This document shows, in pieces, positions 47,501-52,350 of a stretch of DNA of 64,000 nucleotides; the stretch's first letter is position 1; each line of letters starts with the position of its first letter. A model generated the notes under the pieces. That model searched no databases. It was given only the letters and a program-made list of their open reading frames with translations, and was not told the DNA's origin. Origin of the DNA: Cyrtodaria siliqua (lineage: Eukaryota; Mollusca; Bivalvia; Adapedonta; Hiatellidae); contig JAWPHD010000007.1 in the NCBI GenBank assembly GCA_037043455.1, forward strand, positions 868,001 through 932,000. The letters run 5' to 3'. A program made the translations under genes and the position numbers.

Positions 47501-47926
47501 AACAATCGAACGTATATTTATACTTATTAACCTTGTTCACTGTTTCCACTTTTGTAGATGTGTTACTGTACAGTCATTACAGGCATTATGTTATATGTCC
47601 CTAGTGTACTTTAAAGACACGATAAAGGTGCGGTATGTTTTATTCTTGGATTAAAACGGAAAGACAAATGCCCGCAATGAAGCCTCGCCTGGAACTGTCA
47701 TTCCGTTAATAAGTTCAATGGAAAGAAAGAAATATGATTTAATAATTAACATCGCCATTTAGCTTGACTTGTGGTTGTTTTACAATTCAGGAGAAGACGA
47801 AATGTCGATGCCGAGATTGCCGAAGTTGCTCCTGTCGTACAAATGAATCTTATGGAGGGGGAGGTTAAGAAAAATCCTCTGTATGTATCTAAAACGGACT
47901 ATATAGACGACGATGTTCACCTGTGA
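14519..47926 (+). CDS. Notch-ligand-like transmembrane protein with 33 EGF repeats (ten-exon model)
   Basis: Join of 14519-14572, 16084-16247, 34010-34142, 34323-34474, 36560-36612, 39270-43724, 44176-44320, 45541-45700, 46702-46799, 47791-47926. All introns are GT-AG and every phase agrees, giving 1849 residues plus TGA. Order: signal peptide (1-21), Cys-containing MNNL-like region (about 22-168), linker (169-186), 33 EGF repeats (187-1439), Ser/Thr/Pro-rich stalk (1440-1671), alpha/beta SEA-like module (1672-1772), TM helix (about 1781-1802), Arg/Lys stop-transfer and short tail with NPLY. The N-terminus resembles Delta/Jagged, so a cell-surface ligand or adhesion role is inferred. No DSL domain was found, so Notch binding is unproven. 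Intron 2 (17.8 kb) is full of retroelements. An extra phase-1 exon between 36612 and 39270 could have been missed. Confidence 0.8.
15302..15348. promoter_or_regulatory. Palindromic cluster of CRE/ATF-like sites in intron 1
   Basis: GACGTCACGTCATTT is followed about 20 bases later by AAATGACGTGACGTC, an inverted repeat with several TGACGT/ACGTCA half sites and one more TGACGT between. CREB/ATF proteins bind such sites. Regulatory use is inference; a hairpin repeat is the alternative. Confidence 0.35.
15710..15913 (-). other. Unrecognised minus-strand open segment
   Basis: On the - strand a strong pyrimidine tract and TTACAG precede an open stretch of about 68 codons ending at a stop near 15710. 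I recognise no domain. It could be a chance open frame, an exon of an antisense gene, or a transposon remnant. It lies in intron 1 of the EGF-repeat gene. Confidence 0.15.
16084..16247 (+). CDS. Exon 2: first half of the MNNL-like domain
   Basis: Acceptor AATAACAG, donor GTAAGT, phases 0 to 2. It encodes residues 19-73. A beta-strand-like run (ITLKLKIKSFTDPSKKG) is followed by Cys 51, 52, 60, 64 and 71 ending PMFHVCVK. This matches the MNNL pattern of Delta and Jagged: an amphipathic strand, then clustered Cys, then a terminal F-x-VC-L/V-K. It is the main evidence that the gene is related to Notch ligands. About 17.8 kb of repeat-laden intron follows. Confidence 0.75.
16978..17235 (+). mobile_element. 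Mollusc-type SINE with tRNA-Ser/Leu-like head (family B)
   Basis: Head GCGTCCGTGACCGAGTGGTT with box B GGTTCGATCCC. The body holds GTGAGGAAGCTATCCAG, GGTTCTACCTAGGTGCCC and GAGGGGCACCTGGGAAG, and the 3' end TAGGTGCGACTATAAA with a CAATC tail. It is not a functional tRNA because the variable arm and acceptor do not pair well. Confidence 0.8.
17745..17855. mobile_element. Small palindromic element, second copy
   Basis: TAGTATGGTCTCATGG...GAGGTGAGACCGTACT with the GGAGTAGCCC inner hairpin; same family as 8057-8165. Confidence 0.6.
18503..18644. mobile_element. Near-perfect 140-bp palindrome
   Basis: Arms of about 60 bp (ATTGCATCACAGTGAGGGTG, ACAGTGGATATTGTCAACCT and reverse complement) around a short CTTCG-containing loop. 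Probably a foldback MITE. Confidence 0.75.
18966..19220 (-). mobile_element. SINE family A, reverse copy
   Basis: AACGGCTCATCAACACAG, TTATTTAGAGCCGCCCCAG, TTCTTTAACGTGCTC and the ACACACCGACGGAACTCAGTG block; the tRNA-like head is truncated. Confidence 0.75.
19318..19860 (+). mobile_element. Penelope-like 3' tail copy
   Basis: Near full-length + strand tail (CCTATGATGTCGTCTACC to TTCCTGTATG). It has an internal 44-bp direct repeat, GTTTGATGTTTGTCTCCAATC at 19385 and 19429. Confidence 0.75.
20690..21010 (+). pseudogene. Fragment of a Penelope-like RT
   Basis: On the + strand: VRYGTTVYRL, a damaged IPMGTN region, a Cys-Ala-Met stretch, then FMFSLSSDTQADV and SRYLDDILNIGNPF. It is the same family as 30237-31560 but opposite in orientation and truncated at both ends next to the gypsy LTR at 21022. 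Confidence 0.7.
21022..21360 (-). repeat. 3' LTR of the gypsy element
   Basis: On the + strand it begins TGTTACAAGTTTTAAATG and ends near ATTACAACA, next to a pyrimidine run (GTTTTTTTTCT, 21366-21375) that is the polypurine tract on the element strand. It matches 26763 onward and contains about 25-bp internal repeats (GTGTCTCTTTAATCCAAAAC) at 21206-21270. The outer boundary is approximate. Confidence 0.75.
21552..22872 (-). pseudogene. Reverse transcriptase and RNase H of the gypsy pol
   Basis: Begins near 22872 with a linker and IKQHPCRMNPSEQQYLKEEI, then DLLKGFWQVP and FGIKKSPATFQRLVN (22203-22430). The catalytic YIDD (22188-22199) sits directly after a TGA stop and out of frame with the upstream part. 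Next come the thumb and connection (GHEVGQGQVKPI), then RNase H with PVDPSDIGAGAVLLQE and YSSIKKECLSLILALQ (21600-21800). The RT continues directly from the integrase side, confirming INT-RT-RH order. Confidence 0.8.
22873..23020 (-). repeat. Second LTR-like repeat family, copy 1
   Basis: Matches 48541-48690. On the - strand it reads CAGTCTC-AATCAAACC-GAGACTG and then CGTGTTCGGCCGTTTCC. It sits exactly between integrase and RT of the gypsy element and related structure links it to the AATAAA-hairpin repeats above. Confidence 0.6.
23190..24310 (-). pseudogene. Integrase region of the gypsy pol
   Basis: Linker with IREQHRDPEISYL (about 24270-24310). Zinc-finger part with HFGVKKAYHKI, FYWP and CRTCHTYQ (23980-24100). 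Catalytic core with IIVDC and then FQSNQGSNV (23686-23920), where the second catalytic Asp is Asn. GPY-type C-terminal module with FKPGDKVLALLPIHGKPSQA (about 23245-23310). Frameshifts separate these parts and the region around the catalytic Glu is not intact. Confidence 0.75.
24445..24601 (-). mobile_element. Truncated Penelope-like tail inside gypsy pol
   Basis: - strand copy of the last 150 bp of the tail; it joins the gypsy protease-region frame at 24601/24602. Confidence 0.7.
24602..24965 (-). pseudogene. Protease-proximal region of the gypsy pol
   Basis: An open stretch of about 120 codons with YLSSDLVTGP, then GIRSSLPFEGVHFLLGN, then SPDPVKQEIPDLYPACAVTR. These motifs lie at and after the protease in Gmr1-like pol. 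It is cut at 24601 by the end of an inserted Penelope-like tail. Confidence 0.6.
25070..25968 (-). pseudogene. Second Penelope-like RT fragment, itself interrupted
   Basis: The - strand matches the C-terminal RT half of the 30.2-31.3 kb copy, with several indels and two partial copies of the last segment (25085-25273 and 25320-25400). A + strand tail copy (25593-25736) is inserted in it, after which RT similarity resumes at the same point. It sits inside the gypsy gag-PR region, so it is younger than the gypsy element. Confidence 0.6.
25593..25736 (+). mobile_element. Truncated Penelope-like tail inside an RT fragment
   Basis: + strand copy from AGCCCTTTTGTGTTTG to TTATATCTATATTT. RT similarity on the other strand stops at 25592 and resumes at 25737. 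Confidence 0.7.
25968..26050 (+). mobile_element. Short Penelope-like tail fragment
   Basis: + strand copy of the last about 80 bp of the tail (GTTTGCGTGTTTGTTTCTGTG to GTCCGATATTTTTATATTT), between the RT fragment and the gypsy gag remnant. Confidence 0.65.
26050..26640 (-). pseudogene. Gag-like region of the gypsy element
   Basis: Read on the - strand with several stops, it shows a charged helical start, then KHIRL and the HWTLLLQSVLIGKARE stretch, a pattern I know from the Gag of this clade. It is broken by stops, and its downstream part is replaced by inserted Penelope-like fragments at about 26050. Confidence 0.6.
26740..26757 (-). promoter_or_regulatory. Primer binding site resembling the tRNA-Pro 3' end
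   Basis: Just inside the 5' LTR the - strand reads TGGGGACTCGTCCGGGAT. This matches the usual tRNA-Pro primer site (TGGGGGCTCGTCCGGGAT) at 17 of 18 positions. It starts five bases from the LTR end, as expected for minus-strand priming. Confidence 0.75.
26763..27100 (-). repeat. 5' LTR of the gypsy element
   Basis: The + strand begins TGTAACATGTTTTAAATGTAACGAG and matches the copy at 21022, including the TCTCTTTAATCCAAAACAG repeats. The two LTRs differ at many sites and lose similarity near 27080, so insertion is old. The outer end is uncertain. Confidence 0.7.
27255..27600 (-). repeat. Tandem pair of a divergent tail-like unit
   Basis: Two direct copies (about 27260-27411 and 27432-27595) share GGGTGGTGAAGACAGGGTTA through to CAGTGTAAACAAAACTACAT with few differences. 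The order of blocks (GGTTACCG, TTGGAACGGTCAGTAGGC, a GGCCTACTGG hairpin) parallels the Penelope-like tail on the - strand, so this is a related subfamily. Confidence 0.7.
27816..28070 (-). pseudogene. Third Penelope-like RT C-terminal fragment
   Basis: The - strand encodes the RT terminal segment (VNKLRKLKGSD, RKFVRKGYYPLVLQRSACLV), similar to residues near the end of the 30.2-kb copy. It is joined head-on to a + strand tail copy at 28074. Confidence 0.6.
28074..28313 (+). mobile_element. Penelope-like 3' tail copy
   Basis: + strand copy from GGTTTGGTGCACCCTAGAACC to CCGATATTTTTATCCTTCTTT. Confidence 0.75.
29103..29300 (-). repeat. LTR-like dispersed repeat
   Basis: - strand copy with a perfect CAGACTC-AATAAAACC-GAGTCTG hairpin and the GCTTCCAAGGGATCCC end. 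Confidence 0.65.
29461..29730 (+). repeat. TIR-element arm next to the Penelope-like element
   Basis: Begins ACGAGAGGTGTTCAACTTAT; an inverted partner AGTTGAACACCTCTCGTA lies at 33471-33488. The two may be ends of one element split by the Penelope-like insertion. Confidence 0.45.
30237..31560 (-). pseudogene. Reverse transcriptase of the Penelope-like element
   Basis: From about 31560 on the - strand: LPTMYWIP, then after a frameshift KLHKNPYKARFIS, then a long open segment (31343-30237) with STYDFSTLYTTLPH, GIPMGTNCAPRVADLF, the catalytic RYLDDIL, FLDLDLSI and KIYDKRDDFNF. The C-terminus ends near DPMMTPT with no recognisable endonuclease. The palm looks complete, so this copy decayed fairly recently. 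Confidence 0.75.
31712..32704 (-). pseudogene. N-terminal coding part of the Penelope-like element
   Basis: A 330-codon open segment starting basic (RKRKARSHGLRR, KRKSR). It contains a Cys/His-containing stretch (CECNTSKFCYAP) and ends with FVLVPADKVANNVIIV, a motif that precedes the RT palm in this element type. It runs directly into the RT region with a frame change, so the original ORF covered both. Confidence 0.65.
34010..34142 (+). CDS. Exon 3: middle of the MNNL-like domain
   Basis: Acceptor TTTTACAG; the first base completes the Lys codon begun in exon 2. Forty-four codons follow, with Cys81 and then a strand-rich stretch containing YTFTDAVGNTSNPFVLHLKD, and a donor after AGG (phase 0). 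In Delta/Jagged the matching part runs from the last MNNL cysteine into a strand of the N-terminal C2-like fold. The two other open frames here are not compatible with the splice phases. Confidence 0.7.
34323..34474 (+). CDS. Exon 4: end of the N-terminal module
   Basis: Acceptor CTGCTATAG, donor CG|GTATTG, phases 0 to 2. It encodes about 51 residues, starting GNAFVQVQVNATGRGRILQL, an alternating hydrophobic pattern typical of beta strands. A Trp followed by a short amphipathic stretch and an Arg (W-TNIPLSDIHVQRTR) occupies the place of the W...L...R segment before the DSL domain in Delta. The module contains an N-glycosylation sequon (NAT). Confidence 0.7.
34590..34790 (+). repeat. LTR-like dispersed repeat
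   Basis: + strand copy: GGTCATTTGAGAACAACGAGCCC to TTGTTGCTTCCAAAGGATC, with a CTCAATCAAACCGAGTC hairpin. Confidence 0.6.
34795..34935 (+). mobile_element. Fragment of the Penelope-like tail
   Basis: + strand match to the upstream tail block (TTGCTCCTCTAGCTTCTGCCAAGTCATTG and following). Confidence 0.5.
34944..35292. mobile_element. TIR element with TATACTGGAAGAAAAAGAAACGC ends
   Basis: Inverted ends TATACTGGAAGAAAAAGAAA and TTTCTTTTTCTTTTCAGTATA. The interior shares CATACAATATAT.GCGGAAAT with 12570-12590. Confidence 0.7.
35525..35680 (-). mobile_element. SINE 3' end with ATTC tail, reverse copy
   Basis: GATGAATGAATGAATGGTGTTTTACGGCACG then TCGACACATAAATAGGTCATATTG; same family as 51340-51480. 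Confidence 0.6.
36560..36612 (+). CDS. Exon 5: short linker exon at the expected DSL position
   Basis: Fifty-three bases between TTCTATTCAAG and GTATTC, phases 2 to 1. It encodes RMDVEYKVYRNST and a few more residues. Exon 4 ends in phase 2 and exon 6 needs phase 1, so an exon of exactly this phase class is required. The peptide resembles the segment leading into the DSL domain of Delta (a D-L/V-x-Y-x-Y/V pattern), but no DSL cysteines follow. The weak acceptor and small size leave some doubt. Confidence 0.55.
37345..37862 (+). mobile_element. Penelope-like 3' tail copy
   Basis: Near full-length + strand tail (GGATCCTATGATGATGTC to TTCCGGTTCGACTTTTAAATC). Confidence 0.75.
37965..38235 (+). 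repeat. LTR-like dispersed repeat
   Basis: Full unit from TTTTCAGTATTTATTGACAC to TGTTTGTTGCTTCC, with CAGACTCAATAAAACCGTGTCTG. Confidence 0.65.
38225..38490 (+). repeat. Diverged tandem repeat (about 128 bp)
   Basis: ATATTAACAATCTGGTAAAGGTT.GTAAAG recurs at about 128 bp. Such units are common in bivalve intergenic DNA. Confidence 0.6.
39270..43724 (+). CDS. Exon 6: 33 tandem EGF repeats and Ser/Thr-rich stalk
   Basis: Acceptor TTTTTTCCAG (phase 1), donor AGTG|GTAAGA (phase 1), 4455 bp without an internal intron. It has 33 EGF repeats; from repeat 5 on most are 38 residues (114 bp). Most start N/D-I-N-E-C and carry C-x-D/N-x4-Y/F-x-C, the calcium-binding and Asp/Asn-hydroxylation pattern. 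Repeats 1-5 and 29-33 are diverse, while 6-28 are nearly uniform. Repeats 10-16 recur as 18-24. After repeat 33 comes about 230 residues rich in Ser, Thr and Pro, likely an O-glycosylated stalk. An in-frame ATG at 39233 lies in the intron and is not the start. The open frame runs on to TAA at 43753, past the donor. Confidence 0.9.
39961..40302 (+). repeat. Nearly identical 114-bp EGF units 7-9
   Basis: Three consecutive 114-bp units encode EGF repeats 7, 8 and 9. They differ mainly by ACG/GCG (Thr/Ala) after the first Cys. They also share long identity with units 6 and 10, which indicates recent unequal crossover or gene conversion. Confidence 0.85.
40244..42067 (+). repeat. 912-bp tandem duplication inside the EGF array
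   Basis: Sequence from about 40244 to 41155 repeats at exactly +912 bp (8 x 114) from about 41156 to 42067. I see only isolated differences, for example ATGAAT/ATCAAT at 40639/41551, AATTGC/AACTGC near 41024/41936, and CCTT/CCAT near 41118/42030. Junction unit 17 is a hybrid: the first half is like unit 13 or 25 and the second half like units 6-10. Confidence 0.88.
43935..44158 (+). mobile_element. Penelope-like 3' tail copy abutting exon 7
   Basis: + strand copy (CACTAGAACCTGGTTTAAAC to CCTGTTCGACTTTTATAAATAC) ending about 18 bases before the exon 7 acceptor at 44174-44175. Confidence 0.7.
44176..44320 (+). CDS. Exon 7: first half of a SEA-like juxtamembrane module
   Basis: Acceptor TATTCGTCAG, donor TC|GTACGT, phases 1 to 2. 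It encodes about 48 residues: a strand (EFHLSFAG), a helix (NLEQANQIAQAMTNLVRKYI), one Cys, then a strand (VSVDSISYNK). The strand-helix-strand pattern just outside the membrane, after a mucin-like stalk, resembles SEA-type ferredoxin-like modules; that assignment is inference. A truncated Penelope-like tail ends about 18 bases before this acceptor. Confidence 0.7.
44640..44770 (+). repeat. LTR-like dispersed repeat, 3' part
   Basis: GTAGAATACCGTTTAAGCC, then GATTCAATAAAACCGAGTCTGC, ending TTCCAAGTGATCC...CAGTATTTATT, followed by a (GTTT)n run. Confidence 0.55.
44799..44990 (-). mobile_element. SINE family B copy
   Basis: - strand: box B region GGTTCGAATTTCACTGGGA, body ACGGATGGTGGGAGGTGT, and the end AACCTTACATATGTTGAAAA. 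Confidence 0.7.
44998..45260 (+). repeat. LTR-like dispersed repeat
   Basis: Unit from GAGTATTTATTGACATTCGC to TTTGTGTTCTTGCTC, diverged in the hairpin (CAGACTCAATAAACCCGTATC). Confidence 0.55.
45541..45700 (+). CDS. Exon 8: second half of the SEA-like module
   Basis: Acceptor GTGGCCATAG, donor GAG|GTAAAT, phases 2 to 0. It encodes STFSADISCDGDKVPEKDIA and then a helix-like segment with FTPEQLNQMFP, followed by a Thr/Ser-rich linker. Joined to exon 7 this completes strand-helix-strand-strand-helix. The two Cys (one per exon) could pair. No GSVVV-type autoproteolysis site of classical SEA domains is visible. Confidence 0.7.
45890..45985. repeat. Decayed fragment of the TACGTGGTCC MITE
   Basis: ACGCGGTTGGCTGAGGCATGATATAAAATCTAAATTTCGGCTTAAAAG matches 7215-7265; the ends are lost. 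Confidence 0.5.
46010..46300 (+). pseudogene. Decayed tandem relatives of the TM exon
   Basis: At 46021-46060 the sequence reads CACTGGCAGTTAGCACTGGG, matching the exon 9 segment for HWQLTLG. At 46105-46130 GCATTTCAAAGCTGGATAAA matches the acceptor and SWIK start of exon 9 with the AG changed. At 46212-46240 TCCTGGCAGCTTGCCC matches again. The second piece is open for about 30 codons and encodes a hydrophobic stretch (SCIIMFFVFIGITISC). These look like exon duplicates that decayed, though an alternative TM exon is not excluded. Confidence 0.55.
46702..46799 (+). CDS. Exon 9: transmembrane helix
   Basis: Acceptor GTGCATTTCAG, donor AG|GTATGA, phases 0 to 2. It encodes SWIKSHWQ, a roughly 22-residue hydrophobic helix (LTLGVSIGVLACLSLIVIIY...) and the basic stop-transfer start LRKR. 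It is the only strong TM segment after the signal peptide, giving a type I topology with the EGF array outside. Decayed relatives of this exon lie at 46010-46300. Confidence 0.8.
46800..47790 (+). other. Intron 9 of the EGF-repeat gene
   Basis: AT-rich, with a TATTATAT low-complexity run at 47276-47320. No repeat family or exon recognised. Confidence 0.5.
47791..47926 (+). CDS. Exon 10: cytoplasmic tail and stop codon
   Basis: Acceptor TTACAATTCAG, phase 2 entry, TGA at 47924-47926. It encodes RRRN, an acidic/hydrophobic stretch, then EVKKNPLYVSKTDYIDDDVHL. The run of basic residues completes the stop-transfer signal. NPLY is an NPxY-type motif, which in other receptors binds PTB domains or endocytic adaptors. 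The C-terminal V-H-L could be a class II PDZ ligand; this is inference. Confidence 0.8.
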
Positions 47927-48034
47927 AACACCATTACCTACGAGTTCTGTTATTTACTATTTAAAGTTCCTAGCTGTGCTTTATAGTTCAACAATTATTA
48001 GTTTGTTTGAATGTTGTGTTACTTATTTTAGCAC

Positions 48035-48170
48035 ATGTGAGACCAAATATGACGGTCGATATATTGGGGGTAGAGTCAGACTATTCCATTTTTCCTGGTT
48101 AGAACCAGTACGTACAGTATACCTCCCGCCATCCGTAAAAGTTTACATTTTCTCACTTTACAAGTCGAGC
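48035..48170 (-). mobile_element. SINE family B fragment
   Basis: - strand body (GGATGGCGGGAGGTATAC, GGTTCTAACCAGGAAAAATG) in the probable 3' UTR of the EGF-repeat gene. Confidence 0.6.
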
Positions 48171-48540
48171 AAGTTCAACCAAAACTTATACCCAATGAGT
48201 ATCGAAAGGTTTTCATATTGGAACAAAGTTTTTTTAATTTCTATTCAGTGATTTCAGTAAGTGTTCAATTCATTGGAATTCCAAGTATAGAGAAGCTAAG
48301 CTCCGCCTTCCAATATTCTGAAAATGATACAAATGTTACCGAATCACATTGATTCAAGCTGTCAATGCAAATATGCAAACAAATATCATAAGACGCTCTC
48401 TGATTGGTCAACAACTGAAGTCAAACTTGTGCAGGGGGTTAAATAGAGCTAATTAGAAAATGTGTGAGAATTATGTTTTAAATATTGCATTTTTACCTTT
48501 TCCTTCTTCAACACGGACTATACAAAATAGTATGATAATG

Positions 48541-48690
48541 GACCTTTGGAAACGGCCGAACACGAGACATACAAAATATTGCAGTCTCGGTTTGACTGAG
48601 ACTGTTCATGAACGGTAGTGAAATATGCTAGTTACCGCTCACGCCCTCTAGTCGAGCAGAACTCAATATTTATAAAACAACAAGTACCCA
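48541..48690 (-). repeat. Second LTR-like repeat family, copy 2
   Basis: Same family as 22873-23020, in the probable 3' UTR of the EGF-repeat gene. Confidence 0.6.
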
Positions 48691-49984
48691 ATTGTTTAGG
48701 CCTACAATACATACCAATTATTTCTTAATTAGGCATCTCAATGTGATTTTACATCATTAATTTGTTGTCAAACTTTATATAATAGTACATCCGTATTAAC
48801 AGTTGAAGATTTTCTCCCGTTGAAGATTTTTCTCCCGTAGAAGATGTTCATACCTGTACTATGATGTGGATCATTTAACAGAATTGCTGCTAGCCAAAGA
48901 CAGGTTCAAGTTTCAACTACTGCTCAGGGCAGATAAAAGGAAGCCGCCAGAGAATTGGCGGGTTGAACTAATATGCAAAAGCGTGCTAATTTGAAAAGGA
49001 AATATTAAATACATTCAAGTAAATATTTATACGTGTATGCGTATGTTATTATGAGATTCGAAAATTGTGTGCAACGACTGAGTCTCATATGAGAGTATGT
49101 TTGTAATTTAATTCTTCGACATTGTTGTGAAAATGGAATACAAATAACATAAATTCACCTGATTTTATCTGCCTAATAATCTATTGTTAGTACTAAACAG
49201 CTCATGTAATAGAGTCGTGTACGATATATTATATATAATGCATTACCTCATGTTGTCATGTATATGTATGGACTGAGTGAATAAAATAGTTGTATTTGTT
49301 TACTACAAGTCGTTTATAGTTCACTTATTAGAATTGTACACTTGTAATAAGTGATTTATAACCTATACTAAATTGCTATCTACATATTGTAAACCAATAT
49401 ATAAGCACTGGCATGCGTGAGGATTATCATAGCAATCATAGAATAGTATGTTAATATGATGTTTATTGAAATACGGTTTATTTTGATCAATTCAAACATG
49501 ATTTTAAAATAGGATGAGGAATTGTGTAAGCCCGTTGGAAATAATATTACATTGTAATATGCATTACGCAAAATATATTTTTTGTTTCATAGGCCAATTT
49601 TATTTTATTTTTGTTTTAAATGGATATGCTTAATATACATGTACATTTCTATCAGGGTGAGGTTGTATGAACAATTACTGTGAGTGGTTATTGAAATTAA
49701 TTCTATAAATGGTACTATTTCATTTGTTTGATTTAATCGGCGTACTTTGTTCAATTTTTCAATAAACAGTATGATTTAAAATTAGATATATGTATATAAA
49801 GTGATTGATAATGTAACAGTATAAAGAACAATACCTTTTTCTCAAAAACTTTACCCGACATACTTTGACATATACGCAATATTATAACTGTTAAATAATT
49901 ATAGGTGACTTATAGGTCCATTTGGTAGGGGGATAATTATTGTACTTTTGTAATGTACTGTTTGTATTGTATATAGTGTGCACA
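48691..49984. other. Probable 3' UTR and flank, otherwise featureless
   Basis: AT-rich sequence with one candidate polyadenylation signal at 49280. Confidence 0.4.
49280..49285 (+). promoter_or_regulatory. Candidate polyadenylation signal of the EGF-repeat gene
   Basis: AATAAA about 1.35 kb after the stop codon, the first plausible signal outside the SINE and LTR-like fragments at 48035-48165 and 48541-48690. The real 3' end cannot be set from sequence alone. Confidence 0.25.
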
Positions 49985-50140
49985 TGTCACTATAATACAC
50001 TATTTACTTACTTACTTATTTACTTGCTTACTTGCTTGCTTACTTACTTTACTTTACTTTACTTTACTTTACTTACTTAATTAATTACTTACCTACCTTA
50101 CTTACCTTACTTACTTACTTACTTACCTACTCATATGTAT
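49985..50140 (+). repeat. (TTAC)n microsatellite
   Basis: Long run of TTAC/ACTT units with minor variants. Confidence 0.9.
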
Positions 50141-50379
50141 GTGTTTGTACTATAAGTTTTGCAAATTTACCTTCAATGTTCACTTTATGTGGATGTAGGA
50201 ATTCTTGTGTGAGACGAAACACTCCGGACACACCTTGATACATCTAAACTACTTTATCCATAAGTTGTAGAAGTCTTAAATATACGTGTATAGAGCCTCA
50301 TGTTAAAACCGTGGTCAATCACCAACTTTCTCCTTCCAAAAAACCTCGAATGGGTGGTGCTTAAAGTAAACACGTCGAA

Positions 50380-50950
50380 ATTAAATGTAGTATTTAAGGA
50401 ACACAGACAAACAAAAAGACGCATAGAAACAAACAATAATTACAAAGATGAATAAAAGGCAAGATATGACGTCACAAACAGAAACCGGTTGACAATATGG
50501 TTACCACCTTGGATCGGTCAGTGGCAAAAAATGTCGCTGGAGGTTTAAACCAGGTTCTAAGGTGCACCAAACCTCATTAATTACCCTACTGTCATCCTAA
50601 TACAACGGGACAGTGTAAATAAAGATATCCACACCAGGCTATATTATTTAACAAACAATGCAACATTATTAGACAGTGTAAGTATAACACATAGATGATT
50701 ATGTGTATATGAATATAAAAAAGAAAAGCATGGAAATCCACAAAACAAGCATTCATTGACTTGGCAGAAGCCAGAGCAACAAGAGAACAAACCATTAAGG
50801 GTACGACAAGACAAGATTTAAGACAACCATCAAAAGCTACCGTCCTTGGAGGATTTAGGTAGACGTCATCATAGGGTCCACAATCTGTCCGATCTTTCGC
50901 ACAATCAAAGAGGAAGGCATAGTGGCGAATTGTAAATTCAGTGCTCTGAA
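50380..50950 (-). mobile_element. Penelope-like tail plus the very end of RT
   Basis: - strand. It includes the tail (50400-50840) and a short stretch matching the RT end next to the tail at 30237-30330 (CATCATAGGGTCCACA, GGCATAGTGGCGAA). Confidence 0.75.
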
Positions 50951-51339
50951 AAATGAGAGCTTAACATTTGCATACCGACTTTTACAAATAGTTAAGGACA
51001 TAATCCGCTATCTCATGTTTATTTCCAACCTCTAATGAAAAGTGCTACACACATGTTTGGTTCCTTTTGTTATAAAGAACTTTCTTCTAATATCACATTT
51101 GTTGACGTTTTTATTGAAACTCGATAGGCAAAAAGTCGATTTCTTTCAGAATCATAACTAGAAACCCTTTAAACTTGCAACATCTAGTAGTCCTGTTAAT
51201 TGTAGTGCCTTGCATATCAGGAAACTTTCTTATAAATTTTTTTATACATACAATGGGACTTACATTGAAACAAGTTAATGAATTAGTCATAGTATTGCTT
51301 CTATGGTAAATTGTTTAAGGATCCCTTATTTTTTTTTAA

Positions 51340-51480
51340 TAGTTTTATCTTTATTTATTTACATTAATTTTTAATTAATACTTCATTTTTCATATTTGTT
51401 TTGCGCACAATATGACCTATTCATGTGTCGACGTGCCGTAAAACACCATTCATTCATTTATTCATTTAAGGTATAATCAA
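51340..51480 (+). mobile_element. SINE 3' end with ATTC tail
   Basis: CGCACAATATGACCTATTCATG, GTCGACGTGCCGTAAAACACC, then (ATTC)n. The inverted copy is at 35525-35680. Confidence 0.6.
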
Positions 51481-51829
51481 CACAGTCATATCGAATGAAA
51501 TATTTAAGAAACATATTATTTAACAAAACTGTTTGATTTATAGAACGTGTTCATATCAATATAGTGTGTCGTTTCCATGGAAACAATAGACACTTCATCA
51601 AATTATTAGCTTTTTCCAGTCGTAACATAGGACACTGTTTCCTTGAATCGTTGTGGGTTCTTATAAATACACAAACGTTGTGGTTTATTCCTGCCTGTTG
51701 CTATATAAAGCATTCTTATATTAATGTAATTTGAGTTTCCGCAGAAATAATTAACTTTTCTTTCCAGCGCATACGTTAATTTTATCAATTTAAGAGTTTC
51801 TTATGAAAATTGCTTCATCTATAACATAG

Positions 51830-52350
51830 GTGATGGCAGGAAATATTTTCCATATAAGCTACCTTCAGAGCAAGTTTTGTTTCAATATTTCATTGAATTT
51901 CCTAACTAAAGTTATTCGTCCGAAACCGTTTTTTTATTTTTAGTAACAACGACCTTGACTCTTGTAACCTCAAATGCAATACCAAGCTTCCTTTCCGTAT
52001 AAGCTACCTAAACAACAGGTGTGTTTTTTTCCAATATCTCATGCCTAACTGAAATTATTGGCCGGAAACTAATTTTTAGTAACAGCGACCTTGACCGTAG
52101 TCCCGGTGACCCCAAATGCAATACCAAAATGTATGTCCATATAAGCTACCCATACAGCAAGTTTTATTCCAATATCCCAGTCCTAACTGATGTTTTTGTC
52201 CGGAAACCATTTTCTACTTTGACACCAGTGACCTGAAATGCAATACCAAGCTTAATTCCCAGATAAGTTACCTACACAGCGCGTTTCGTTCCAAGATCTC
52301 ATTCATAACTGAAGTTGTTGTCCGGAAATGAAAGGTGTGACTAACGATGG
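51830..52350 (+). repeat. Diverged tandem repeat (about 120-140 bp)
   Basis: AAATGCAATACCAAGCTT, then TATAAGCTACC.A.ACAGCA and CCGGAAAC recur at about 51971, 52113 and 52236. Confidence 0.7.
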
